DNA of 64,000 bases from assembly GCF_019048865.1 (NCBI RefSeq), contig NZ_CP077604.1:2914001-2978000 (forward strand). Reading direction: 5' to 3'. The number at the start of each line of letters is the position of its first letter. Within the stretch, counting starts at the first letter, position 1. Under the pieces are notes generated by a model that was not told where the DNA came from, did not search any database, and saw only the letters and a list, made by a program, of their open reading frames with translations. Shown piece by piece: positions 18,577 to 27,278 of the stretch. Source of the stretch: Aquihabitans sp. G128. Its GTDB lineage: Bacteria; Actinomycetota; Acidimicrobiia; Acidimicrobiales; Iamiaceae. The position numbers were made by a program, and so were the translations under genes.

Positions 18577-19454
18577 TCAGCCGAAGCGGGACTCGGCGAG
18601 GCGGACGGCCCGGCTGGCCAGGCCCGGTGCGTCGGCCGTCGCCACCACCTCCGCCACGTCCTTGCTCGGGCCCCGCCACCGAGCTCGTCGACGTCGGCCA
18701 CGGTGGGCGCGTCGTACTCGATGGTGGCGATCCGGCGGAAGAGCACGGCGTCGGCGAAGTTGTGCTTGAGGGTGAGCGCCAGCTTCGACGCGCCCCGCAC
18801 GGTGATGTCCCAATCGTGGGAGTCCGGCGGGATGTCCTCGAGGTGGCCGTAGCGGGCCAGCACCGCGCCGGCGGACTTGGCGCCCCAGCCGGGCAGGCCG
18901 GGGAAGCCGTCGGCGGTGTCGCCGACCAGGCCGAGGAAGTCCGGGATCGACTCGGGGTCGACGCCGAACTTCTCCCGCACGCCGTCGACCCCGCTGACCA
19001 CGCCCTTGCGCCGGTCGAGCTGCACGACCTTGCCGCCCACGCACTGGCCGAGGTCCTTGTCCGGCGTGCAGATCAGCACCTGCTCCACCCGGTCGTCGGC
19101 CGCCGCCACCCGAGATGCCGCGCCCAGGGCGTCGTCGGCCTCGTACTCGACCATGGAGAACACCTTCACGCCGATGGCCGTGCAGAGGTCCTCGACCAGG
19201 TTGAACTGCGAGAGCAGCGCCGGCTCCACGCCGGAGCCGTCCTTGTAGCCGTCGTAGAGGTCGTTGCGGAACGACTCGATCACGTGGTCGAACGCGGCGC
19301 CGACGTGGGTGGCGCCCTCCTCCAGCAGCTGGAGCAGCGTCCCGGCGACGCCCCGCGCCGCCGCCACCTCGCGCCCGTCCTCGGTGAGGTGGGACGGGAG
19401 GGCGAAGTGGTAGCGGAAGAGCTCGTAGGTGCCGTCGACCAGGTGGACGTTCAT
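18577..19454 (-). CDS. 5'-3' exonuclease, DNA polymerase I N-domain/FEN-like (frame broken near base 18671)
   Basis: A stand-alone flap-nuclease-fold protein of about 292 residues. It starts MNVHLVDGTYELFR; metal-binding acids lie in 'VEYEADDALGAA' and 'CTPDKDLGQ', and an H3TH region follows in 'GLVGDTADGFPGLPGWGAKSAG'. It would trim 5' flaps or RNA ends. ATG 19454 has AAGGA about 8 bases upstream; ATG 19463 is an alternative. The frame breaks at the C4 run 18671-18674. Adding one base joins 'VDELGGG' to 'PSKDVAEVVATADAP' and ends at TGA 18577. Its neighbour is a LigD-type polymerase, so a joint role in end processing is possible. Confidence 0.8.
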
Positions 19455-19507
19455 GGCGTGCATCCTTGCCGAGGTCGGCCCGGCCCCGCTCCCGGGGCCG
19501 GGCCGGG

Positions 19508-22500
19508 CTACGACGCCGCCAGCTGGAAGTAGCCCTGCACGTCGACCACGTAGTGCGACGTGGCCCCGAAGTCCTTGACCGTCAGGTCGTTGGTCCCGGT
19601 CGGGGCCAGCGAGAGCGAGCCGGTGTTGGTGATGCCCGGGACCTTGGTGAAGTTCAGGAACGTGGCGTTCGGCGCCGAGGCGTTCGAGGGCCACGCCCGG
19701 AGGTAGCCCGAGCCGTCCGGCGACACCGCGGTCACCGAGGACTCCACGGCCACGGCGCCGTCGGGCACGCAGCTCGCCGCGCCACCCTGGCCGGCGATGC
19801 CCGTGCCGGCCACCTGGTAGCTGCGCTGCTCGCCGACGGCGAAGCGACCGGCGGAAGCGAAGCGGGTGTCGAGCACGCGGCACGGGGTGATCGGGACGTA
19901 GGTGGCTCCGGTGAGCCCGGACGGCACGTTGCCCGGCAGGACGAAGTAGCCCTGCACGTCGACCACGTAGTGCGACGTGGCGCCGAAGTTCTTCACCGTC
20001 AGGTCCTGGGTCCCGCTCGGCGCCAACGCCAGCGAACCGGTGTTGGTGATGCCCGGGACCTTGGTGAAGTTCAGGAACGTGGCGTTCGGCGCCGACGCGT
20101 TCGACGGCCACGCCCGGAAGTAGCCCGAGCCGTCGGGCGACGCAGCGGTCACCGATGCCTCGACCGCGACGGCACCGTCGGGCACGCAGCTGCTGGCACC
20201 GCCCTGCCCGGTGATGCCCGAGCCCGCCACCTGGTAGCTGCGCTGCTCACCGACCGCGAGGCGACCAGCGGTGGCGAAGCGGGTGTCGAGCACCCGACAC
20301 GGGGTGATGGGCACGTACACCGCACCGGTGAGCCCCGACGGCACGGAGCCGGGCAGGACGAAGTAGCCCTGCACGTCGACCACGTAGTGCGACGTGGCCC
20401 CGAAGTTCTTCACCGTGAGGTCCTGGGTCCCGGTCGGGGCCAGCGACAGCGAACCGGTGTTGGTGATGCCCGGGACCTTGGTGAAGTTCAGGAACGTGGC
20501 GTTCGGCGCCGAGGCGTTCGACGGCCAGGCCCGGAAGTAGCCCGAGCCATCCGGCGACACGGCCGTGACGGAGGCCTCGACCGCCAGGGCACCGTCGGGC
20601 ACGCAGCTGCTGGCGCCGCCCTGGCCGGTGATGCCCGAGCCCGCCACCTGGTAGCTGCGCTGCTCACCGACTGCGAAGCGACCGGCCGTGGCGAAGCGGG
20701 TGTCGAGCACCCGACACGGGGTGATGGGCACGTAGACGGCGCCGGGCACGGGGGGTGCGACGGGCGTGACCGACGGCGAGGCGCCGGACAGCGCTCCGGT
20801 GCCGTTGGCGTTCACGGCCGCCACCTTGAAGGTGTAGGTGGTGCCGTTGGTCAGGCCGGTCACGACGCCGCTGGTGCCCGCGCCGGAGAAGGACCGGACG
20901 GCCTGCGGGGTCACGCCGATGAAGGGCGTCACCTTGTAGCCCGTGATGGCCGACCCGCCGTTGGCCGCTGGAGCCGTCCACGACACGGTCGCCTGGGCGT
21001 TGCCCGCGGTGGCGGTGATGCCCGTGGGCGGCCCGGGGACGGTGGGGCAGGCCGCGGTGGCGGCGATGGCGGCGTCGGTGGTCACCAGGCCGGAGCCGAC
21101 GGCGGCGACGCCGAAGCTGCCCACCGCCCGACCGGTCGCTCGTTGGGCCTGGATCACCTGGGCACCGGTCGCGCACGGTCGGGCCTGGCGCAGGAGCGCC
21201 GCAGCACCGGCAGCGTGCGGGGCTGCCGCCGAGGTCCCGTAGAACGGGTTCAGGCCGAGCGACGTCACCGTGGTGACCACGCCGTCGGTGGCGGCCACGT
21301 CCAGCTGCTTGGTGAGGCAACCGCCCGCCCGGGCACCTGCGGGCACGGTCCCCACGATCGGGTCCCAGCAGTAGGTGGCCGGCCCACGGGACGAGAACTC
21401 CTCGACGGTGCTGGCGTCGTCGTAGGGCACGGCGGCCACGCCGGCACCGGCGCCCATGAGGTTGTGGCCGTACGCCGTCGGGCCGATGACGTCGGTGCCG
21501 GAGGACGTGTTCCACTGCACCGTGAGCGGGCTCCCGTCGAAGGGATCCGGGTCGTAGAGGTCGAGGAGGATCGCCTTGAACCGTGGGGTGGCGGTGCCGC
21601 CCTTGCGGGCCACCACCAGCTTGTAGCTCCGAGCGCTGCCGGAGTTCGTCGCACTCATGAGCTCGAGCGCCTGGTTCGATCCGCCGGGGTTGTTGATCGC
21701 CGAGCTGGCCTTGATCGCACCGGTCACGTTGTCGACGAGGAACACGTCGAGGTTGGTGCTCAGCCCGTAGGCGGGCTCGTTCCAGCCCAGCTTGACGAAG
21801 ATCTCCCCGCTGGAGGGGAGGGTGATGTCGTCGCCGCCGCTGACGCCGGCCGACGGGTCGAAGTCGTGGCAGGTGTAGGTGGCGGACAGGCTGGCGATCG
21901 CAGCCGGGCACGTGGTCGGCCGGTAGGCGGCGGCCTCGTAGGAGCCGACCTCCTTGCCGCCCACCACGATGTTCGAGTTGCCGGCCGAGGAGTAGTAGGC
22001 CACGCCGGTCGCCGCGACGTCGTCGACCGCCTTGGCGATGATGCCGTCCTGGTAGATCGGCTCGTCGAAGTAGGAGATGTCGTCGACGATCACCGAGGCG
22101 CCGTTGGTGGCGAGGTTGCGGATCTGGTCGGCGAAGTCACCGGCGCCGTTGAAGGCCGAGGCGAAGCGCAGGGTGGCGCCGGGCGCCACGTCGTGGACGA
22201 TCTGGGTCATGGCCCGCCCCTCGTCGGAGGCGCCCGAGCCCACCATCTCCGACTGGACCGTGACCGGCGTCGTCCGACCACAGGGGTTGCCGGGGCCGGG
22301 CAGCTCGCCGTTGGCGACGTCGGTGGGGGCGGCGCCGAGCCGGTAGAAGGAGTCCGACAGGACGCCGACCGTGGTCCCGGCGCCGTCGACGCCGTAGGTG
22401 GTCCTCGCGTTCGAGGCGCGGATCTGGGCGTCGCCCTCGGAGATCTTGCGGGCGCTGCAGGAGGCCGCGGCGCGGGCCGGGGAGGCGGGCCGCGCCGGCC

Positions 22501-23005
22501 GACCGGGCCGGGCGACCCCGCCGACCATGGGCGTGAGCACCTCTTGGGCCCAGCGGACGCCGTGGGCCGAGCCGAGCGCCCCGAGGTCGGTCGGGGCGAC
22601 CGACACCGTGGCCACCTGGTCCCCGTCGGTGCGAGACACCACCTTGGCGCCGGCGGCGTCGATGGCCGCGAACGTGGCGGCGTCGGTGGACGACAGCTGG
22701 AGGTCGACGAGCAGGTCGCCGCCGGCACCGTGCAGCAGGCTGCCCGGTCCCGAGGCCGGCAGCTCGGCCACCCGGTTCTGGGCAGCGACGCTCAGGCCAC
22801 GGGACGACTGGGCGCTCAGCGCCTCGAGCCGGTCCGACAGGTGGCCGCCGGCGGGAGCGCCGGCCGACGCCGCCGCTCCGGGCGACGGGTCCTGCGCGGT
22901 GGCGGCCGTCGCCGGCGCCAGCGCGGCCACCAGCCCGGCCACGCCGACCGCGACCCCGATCGCGCTCCTCCGGAACCTGCCCGAGACCTGTGCCACGTCG
23001 CCCAC
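19508..23005 (-). CDS. Secreted S8-like serine protease with FN3 domain and three tandem C-terminal repeats
   Basis: About 1,165 residues from GTG 23005 (a GTG at 23038 is also possible). A Sec signal ends near ATAATAQD and a propeptide-like region follows. The protease domain has the Asp motif 'TVGVLSDSF' (Asp about 218), 'SAGNSN' with the oxyanion Asn (about 343) and the Ser motif 'YGTSAAAPHAAG' (Ser about 592). Where subtilisin has D-H-G-T the protein reads D-E-G-R (Glu about 262). A fibronectin III domain (about 665-760) precedes three nearly identical 139-residue repeats, each starting with VYVPITPCRVLDTRF-like sequence and ending 'VVDVQGYF'. The repeats recur every 417 bases. Probably an extracellular protease whose repeats mediate attachment. 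Confidence 0.85.
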   Translation of the reverse strand: MGDVAQVSGRFRRSAIGVAVGVAGLVAALAPATAATAQDPSPGAAASAGAPAGGHLSDRLEALSAQSSRGLSVAAQNRVAELPASGPGSLLHGAGGDLLVDLQLSSTDAATFAAIDAAGAKVVSRTDGDQVATVSVAPTDLGALGSAHGVRWAQEVLTPMVGGVARPGRPARPASPARAAASCSARKISEGDAQIRASNARTTYGVDGAGTTVGVLSDSFYRLGAAPTDVANGELPGPGNPCGRTTPVTVQSEMVGSGASDEGRAMTQIVHDVAPGATLRFASAFNGAGDFADQIRNLATNGASVIVDDISYFDEPIYQDGIIAKAVDDVAATGVAYYSSAGNSNIVVGGKEVGSYEAAAYRPTTCPAAIASLSATYTCHDFDPSAGVSGGDDITLPSSGEIFVKLGWNEPAYGLSTNLDVFLVDNVTGAIKASSAINNPGGSNQALELMSATNSGSARSYKLVVARKGGTATPRFKAILLDLYDPDPFDGSPLTVQWNTSSGTDVIGPTAYGHNLMGAGAGVAAVPYDDASTVEEFSSRGPATYCWDPIVGTVPAGARAGGCLTKQLDVAATDGVVTTVTSLGLNPFYGTSAAAPHAAGAAALLRQARPCATGAQVIQAQRATGRAVGSFGVAAVGSGLVTTDAAIAATAACPTVPGPPTGITATAGNAQATVSWTAPAANGGSAITGYKVTPFIGVTPQAVRSFSGAGTSGVVTGLTNGTTYTFKVAAVNANGTGALSGASPSVTPVAPPVPGAVYVPITPCRVLDTRFATAGRFAVGEQRSYQVAGSGITGQGGASSCVPDGALAVEASVTAVSPDGSGYFRAWPSNASAPNATFLNFTKVPGITNTGSLSLAPTGTQDLTVKNFGATSHYVVDVQGYFVLPGSVPSGLTGAVYVPITPCRVLDTRFATAGRLAVGEQRSYQVAGSGITGQGGASSCVPDGAVAVEASVTAASPDGSGYFRAWPSNASAPNATFLNFTKVPGITNTGSLALAPSGTQDLTVKNFGATSHYVVDVQGYFVLPGNVPSGLTGATYVPITPCRVLDTRFASAGRFAVGEQRSYQVAGTGIAGQGGAASCVPDGAVAVESSVTAVSPDGSGYLRAWPSNASAPNATFLNFTKVPGITNTGSLSLAPTGTNDLTVKDFGATSHYVVDVQGYFQLAAS
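19509..20745 (-). repeat. Three in-frame tandem 417-bp repeats in the protease gene
   Basis: The same DNA segment (for example the run starting AGCCCTGCACGTCGACCACG) occurs at 19531, 19948 and 20365, exactly 417 bases apart (139 codons). Copies are nearly identical at the DNA level, with scattered synonymous changes, so they are recent duplicates or are being homogenised. Confidence 0.85.
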
Positions 23006-23156
23006 TCCCCATCGTGCGGCGGGCCCGCGCCCACGCACCCCTCCACGCCGAGCCCGGTGCCCGGTGCGCGTGTCCGAAAGGTTAGGTCTTCGGCGGGGAG
23101 CCGGTCGACGGGACCGATCACGGGCAGCCGATCGGGCGAGCGGCGAGGATGGCCGG

Positions 23157-23882
23157 GTGACCCCCTTCGCCTACGACGACGCCCTGCGGGCGCGCATCGC
23201 CGCCAACCTCTCGGGCTACGAGCGCCGAACCGTCGAGCTGGAGGGCCGTCGCCACGCCGCGGTGGCCGTCGTGCTGGTCGACTCCGAGGTCGGCGAGGAC
23301 CGCATCGACCCGGCGCCCGCCACCGAGGAGGCGCTGGCCGAGATCCCCGGCGGCCCCGGTGAGCTCGACGGGCGCATGGTCGACGTGTCGGGCGGCGCCG
23401 CCTTCCTCCTGTGCCGGCGATCCGCCGGGCTCAACAAGCACGCCTCGCAGTGGGCCCTGCCTGGTGGCCGCCTGGACGAGGGCGAGGATGCGGTCGACGC
23501 TGCGCTCCGGGAGACCGACGAGGAGCTGGGCGTGCGCCTCGAGCGCAGCTCGGTGCTCGGGCTGCTCGACGACTACGCCACCCGGTCCGGCTACGTGATG
23601 ACGCCGGTGGTGCTCTGGGGCGGCGGCCACCTCGACCTGCGGCCGGCTCCGGACGAGGTGCTGGCCGCCTACCGGGTGGGCCTGCACGAGCTGTGCCAGG
23701 ACGGCTCGCCCCGGTTCGTCGCCATCCCCGAGAGCGAGCAGCCGGTGGTGCAGGTCCCGCTCGGCGGCGACCTCATCCACGCCCCCACCGGCGCAGTCCT
23801 GGTCCAGTTCCGGTGGCTGGCCCTGGAGGGCGACCCCTCCCCCGTCGCCCACTTCGAGCAACCGACGTTCGCCTGGCGCTGA
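23157..23882 (+). CDS. NUDIX hydrolase (CoA pyrophosphatase-like)
   Basis: 241 residues from GTG 23157. The NUDIX box is complete: 'GGRLDEGEDAVDAAL' then 'RETDEELGV' (G-x5-E-x7-R-E-x-x-E-E-x-G, about residues 102-124). It is preceded by 'GLNKHASQWALPGG'. This resembles NudL/YeaB-type enzymes that split CoA or related dinucleotide pyrophosphates with Mg. A first domain of about 90 residues has no obvious match. It is divergent from the protease gene and convergent with the GGT gene. Confidence 0.85.
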   Translation: MTPFAYDDALRARIAANLSGYERRTVELEGRRHAAVAVVLVDSEVGEDRIDPAPATEEALAEIPGGPGELDGRMVDVSGGAAFLLCRRSAGLNKHASQWALPGGRLDEGEDAVDAALRETDEELGVRLERSSVLGLLDDYATRSGYVMTPVVLWGGGHLDLRPAPDEVLAAYRVGLHELCQDGSPRFVAIPESEQPVVQVPLGGDLIHAPTGAVLVQFRWLALEGDPSPVAHFEQPTFAWR

Positions 23883-23904
23883 CCCCCGCCCCACCCCAAC
23901 CCCT

Positions 23905-23955
23905 CGAACGTGTCGCAGTTGTCGACCGGGGCGTCGTCCAACTGCGACGAGTTCG
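23905..23955. terminator. Large inverted repeat between convergent genes, likely bidirectional terminator
   Basis: CGAAC (23905-23909) and GTCGCAGTTG (23912-23921) pair with CAACTGCGAC (23939-23948) and GTTCG (23951-23955), a 5+10 bp stem with one 2-base mismatch and a 17-base loop. It lies between the NUDIX stop (23882) and the GGT stop (23956-23958), so it could terminate both. No long T run follows. Confidence 0.5.
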
Positions 23956-25554
23956 CTAGACGGACGCGACGGCGGCGCCGGTCATGGCGCGGGGGTCGGC
24001 GGCGCCGGCGCGGATGCCGTCGGCGCGGACCTCGATGGCGTGGGCGTGGCCGAAGCCGGCCGGATCGAAGCCGGCCACCTCGACGTCGTGGCCCCGCTCG
24101 GTGAGGCCAGGCGCCCAGGCATCGGGGGCGTGGGCCTCGATGCGGGCCCGCTGCGCGCCACCGGTCCACGTCGAGAACCCGTGCTCGCCGGCCGAGAGCA
24201 CGAAGCGGGGAGCCGCCACTGCGTCGCCGGGCTCCTGGCCTGCGGCCAGCAGCCGGGCGGCGAGTTGGAGCACGACCTGGGGCTGGGAGTCGCCGCCCAT
24301 GGTGCCGAACACGGCGCGCAGCGTGCCGTCGGGCCGCGTGGCCACGGCCGGCGCGAGGGTGTGCGGCGGCCGGCGGCCCGGGCCGTACTCGGCAGGGTGC
24401 CCGGGCGCGAGCGAGAAGCCGATGCCGCGGTTGTGCAGGAGGATGCCGGTGCCGGGTGCCGCCACGTGGCTGCCGTAGCCGTCGGCGTTCGACTGGATGA
24501 GGCTGACCCCCATGCCCGCCCCGTCGACCGCGCACAGGTAGATCGTGCCGCCGCCCTGCGCGGGCGCCGACGCCCCCGAGGGGCCGTGGGGGTCGAAGTG
24601 GCCGGCCAGCGCGCGCAGCCGGGCGTCGGCCAGGAGGGCGGCGCCGTCGGCGTGCTCGTGCAGCTCGGCGTGGCGCTCCCGGCCGGCCAGCCGGGCCGAC
24701 TCCACCAGCAGGTGGGCCCAGGCGGCGTCGTCGGGGCTCGGGAAGGGTTCGCCGGCGGCCGCCAGCTCGGCGATGCGGGCGCCGGCCAGGGCCAGGTAGC
24801 CCTGCGAGTTCGGCGGGATGGTCCACAGGTCGTGGTCCCAGACCCGCAACCCGAGCGGCTCGACCCAGTCGGCGTAGCGCTCCTGGAGGTCGGCGGGCGA
24901 GTACTCGCCGCGGCCGGCCTCGAGCAGGGCGGTGCCGAACTCGCCGTCGTAGAACGCCTCCCGGCCACCGTCGGCCACCGCCGCCAGCTGGCGGGCGACG
25001 CCGGGTCGCCGCACGCGGTCGCCGATGCCGGGGCGGATGGTGGTGAGCTCCTCGCACCCCTCGACGCCGACGAGGCGGTCGAGGGTGAACGCCAGCATCG
25101 GCGCCGCCGGGAAGCCGCCCTCGGCCAGGCGGTGGGCCGGGGCCAGCACCTCGGCCAGCGGTCGGGAGCCGTGGCGCTCGTGCAGGGCCACCCACCCGTC
25201 GACGCAGCCGGGCACGGGGGCGCTGCGCACGTCGCCCTTGAACGGCATCTCGCGGTGGCCCTCGGCGCGGAGGCGCTCGGGATCGGCGCCCGACCCGGCT
25301 CGACCCGAGGCGTTGAGGGCGTCCGGCGGACCGTCGCCGTGGTGGACCAGGGCGAACAGGTCGCCGCCCATGCCGCACATGTGCGGGCTGGTGACGGTGA
25401 GCACGGCGCTGGCCGCGATGGCGGCATCGGCCGCCGAGCCACCCGCCGCCAGCAGCTCCGCCCCCGCCGACGAGGCGAGGTGGTCGACTGAGCAGACCAG
25501 GCCGCCGGCCGAGTAGGTGGTGGGCCAGGGCTTCGTGGTCGGTGCGGCGCTCAT
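23956..25554 (-). CDS. Gamma-glutamyltransferase family protein
   Basis: 532 residues with the Ntn-hydrolase layout of gamma-glutamyltranspeptidase/cephalosporin acylase-like proteins. There is a large subunit with 'LLAAGGSAADAAIAA' (about 36-50) and 'HMCGMGGDLFALVHH'. The self-processing nucleophile Thr follows in 'GGGTIYLCAVDGAGMGVS', then 'SNADGYGSHVAAPGTGILLHNRG' (described in part). The canonical T-T-H after the cleavage point is T-I-Y here, so the donor may not be glutathione. No signal peptide is evident, which suggests a cytoplasmic enzyme. It would hydrolyse or transfer gamma-glutamyl or acyl groups. Confidence 0.85.
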   Translation of the reverse strand: MSAAPTTKPWPTTYSAGGLVCSVDHLASSAGAELLAAGGSAADAAIAASAVLTVTSPHMCGMGGDLFALVHHGDGPPDALNASGRAGSGADPERLRAEGHREMPFKGDVRSAPVPGCVDGWVALHERHGSRPLAEVLAPAHRLAEGGFPAAPMLAFTLDRLVGVEGCEELTTIRPGIGDRVRRPGVARQLAAVADGGREAFYDGEFGTALLEAGRGEYSPADLQERYADWVEPLGLRVWDHDLWTIPPNSQGYLALAGARIAELAAAGEPFPSPDDAAWAHLLVESARLAGRERHAELHEHADGAALLADARLRALAGHFDPHGPSGASAPAQGGGTIYLCAVDGAGMGVSLIQSNADGYGSHVAAPGTGILLHNRGIGFSLAPGHPAEYGPGRRPPHTLAPAVATRPDGTLRAVFGTMGGDSQPQVVLQLAARLLAAGQEPGDAVAAPRFVLSAGEHGFSTWTGGAQRARIEAHAPDAWAPGLTERGHDVEVAGFDPAGFGHAHAIEVRADGIRAGAADPRAMTGAAVASV

Positions 25555-25585
25555 GCCCGGCCGAACCTATCCACGAGATCGCCGA

Positions 25586-26473
25586 TCACGCGGGGAGCGG
25601 GACCCCGATGGGGTTGGGGAACGGGATGGCCCCGCTGGCCACGATGGCCTGCGCCAGCGGCAGGAGCCCGGCGTGCAGCCGCTCCGTGGCCTCGACGCCC
25701 AGCGAGCGCCACGGCGCGGCGGCCAGCGCGCCGGTGCGGTCCTCGACCTCCTGGCGCCCGGCGCGACCCGCGGCGGTCAGGGCGCCCTCGCCGTCGAGCC
25801 ACCCTCGCTCGACCAGGCCGGCTGTGGCCGCCGCCCACTCGTCGTCGGTCCACCCCCGGGCGCCCTGCAGCCGCTCGCGGGGCACGGCGTCGGTGGCGGC
25901 GAACGTGACGTGGGCGTCGAGCCCGCTCAGGCCGGCCGCCACGCTGGCCGCCACGTGACCGTCGCCCCGGTGCTCGCGGAGCAGGGTGGCGGCGTGCCAC
26001 AACCGACCGAGCGGATCGGCCGGTCGGTCCACGGCGGTCAGGGCGGCGAACAGGGCTCGGCCCTCGACCGAGCAGGCCGCGACGGCCTGCTCGGCCAGCT
26101 CTGCGGCCTCCGCCACGTCGGGACCGTCGGCCGTGGCGCCGAGCGCGGCGCGCAGCGTGGCCACCGATCCGTCGAGCCGAGCCGCCAGCACCGCAGCCGG
26201 CGTGGTCCGGTCCCACGCGTCGGGCAGCGCCCGCTCGGCCATCGACGGGCGGAAGTTGAAGAAGGTGGCGGTGGCGAGCTGCGGGGACGCCGCGCCGAAC
26301 GGGGCCGACCGGCTGGCGAAGTACCCCATCCAGAACCCCTGCAGCCCGAGCGCCCGGTACCGCTCGGCGCACGCCTCGGAGAAGTAGGTGACGGCGTGGA
26401 TCGGCTCGTAGACCGTCCACAGCCGTCGAGCCGCCGCCGCAGCCCAGTCCTCACCCGCATCGCTCGCTGCCAT
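25586..26473 (-). CDS. SCO6745-family protein
   Basis: A 295-residue, helix-rich, soluble protein beginning 'AAARRLWTVYEPIHAVTYFS' with 'GFWMGYFASRSAPFGAAS' near residues 45-62, the hallmark of the actinobacterial SCO6745 family. The C-terminal half ('RGWTDDEWAAATAGLVERGWLDGEG') resembles a winged helix. The family has no established biochemical function. It ends 32 bases before the GGT start and follows the flavodoxin gene on the same strand, so the three may form one transcript. Confidence 0.8.
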   Translation of the reverse strand: MAASDAGEDWAAAAARRLWTVYEPIHAVTYFSEACAERYRALGLQGFWMGYFASRSAPFGAASPQLATATFFNFRPSMAERALPDAWDRTTPAAVLAARLDGSVATLRAALGATADGPDVAEAAELAEQAVAACSVEGRALFAALTAVDRPADPLGRLWHAATLLREHRGDGHVAASVAAGLSGLDAHVTFAATDAVPRERLQGARGWTDDEWAAATAGLVERGWLDGEGALTAAGRAGRQEVEDRTGALAAAPWRSLGVEATERLHAGLLPLAQAIVASGAIPFPNPIGVPLPA

Positions 26474-26500
26474 GGGAGCTGACGTTACGAGCGCAGTCGC

Positions 26501-27223
26501 TCAGCGGTACTCCGGGTTCGGGAAGTCGAGGCTGTCGCCGCGCTTCCATGCCTCGGGCTGGTTGCCATGGGCGGGGAACCCGCCGGCGTCCTTGAGCAGC
26601 CTGGCCAGGTGCAGGAGGTTCCAGGCCATGAAGGTGGCGTTGCGGTTGCTGAAGTCGTTCTCCGGGCCGCCGGAACCCTCGTCGAGGTAGGACGGGCCGG
26701 GCCCCACCTCGCCGAGCCAGGCGGCGTCGGCCTGCGGTGGGATGGCGTAGCCCAGGTGCTGGAGGGAGTAGAGGAGGTTCATGGCCGCGTGCTTGGCCCC
26801 GTCCTCGTTGCCGGTGACGATGCAGCCCGCCGCCTTGCCGTAGTAGGCCCACTGGCCCCGCTCGTTGACCTGGCCGGAGTTGCCGTAGAGCCGCTCCACC
26901 AGACGGTTGCAGACCGACGACTTCTCGCCGAGCCACAGGGGCGTGCCGATCACGCAGATGTCGGCGGCGATGATCCGCTCGAACAGCGCGGGCCAGCCAT
27001 CGGTGGCCGCGCCGTGCTCGGTCATGTCGGGCTGCACGCCGGGCGGCAGATCGTGGTCGAGCACTCGGACGTGGTCGACCGCCACGCCGTTGGCCTCGAA
27101 CACGGCGATCGGGATGCGCAGCAGGCCGTCGGTGTGGGAGGGCTCGGGCGAGGGCTTGAGGGTGCAGTTGAGCACCACGGCCTTCAGGTCGCGGTAGCTG
27201 GCCTCGGGGCGATCGTCGGTCAT
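26501..27223 (-). CDS. Flavodoxin-like / NADPH-dependent FMN reductase-type protein
   Basis: 240 residues from ATG 27223 (an upstream start at 27241 lacks support). The fold starts 'LKAVVLNCTLKPSPEPSHTDG', a FMN-binding loop pattern, and continues with 'AADICVIGTPLWLGEKSSVCNRLVERLYG' (quoted in part: VIGTPLWLGEKSS), the NADPH-dependent FMN reductase signature. 'GCIVTGNEDGAKHAAMNLLY' is the second flavin loop. It probably reduces FMN or quinones using NAD(P)H. Located just upstream of the SCO6745 gene on the same strand. Confidence 0.8.
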   Translation of the reverse strand: MTDDRPEASYRDLKAVVLNCTLKPSPEPSHTDGLLRIPIAVFEANGVAVDHVRVLDHDLPPGVQPDMTEHGAATDGWPALFERIIAADICVIGTPLWLGEKSSVCNRLVERLYGNSGQVNERGQWAYYGKAAGCIVTGNEDGAKHAAMNLLYSLQHLGYAIPPQADAAWLGEVGPGPSYLDEGSGGPENDFSNRNATFMAWNLLHLARLLKDAGGFPAHGNQPEAWKRGDSLDFPNPEYR

Positions 27224-27278
27224 GGGACGAGCCTGCACCATCGGGCGCCGGCCAGGGCTTACCGGGTGGAGAACTCCG

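Noticed and set aside
19466..23362. Very long plus-strand open frame antisense to the protease
   Set aside because: A GC-rich shadow of the minus-strand gene: low-complexity Gly/Arg/Val composition, no start signal, and the opposite strand has clear domains.
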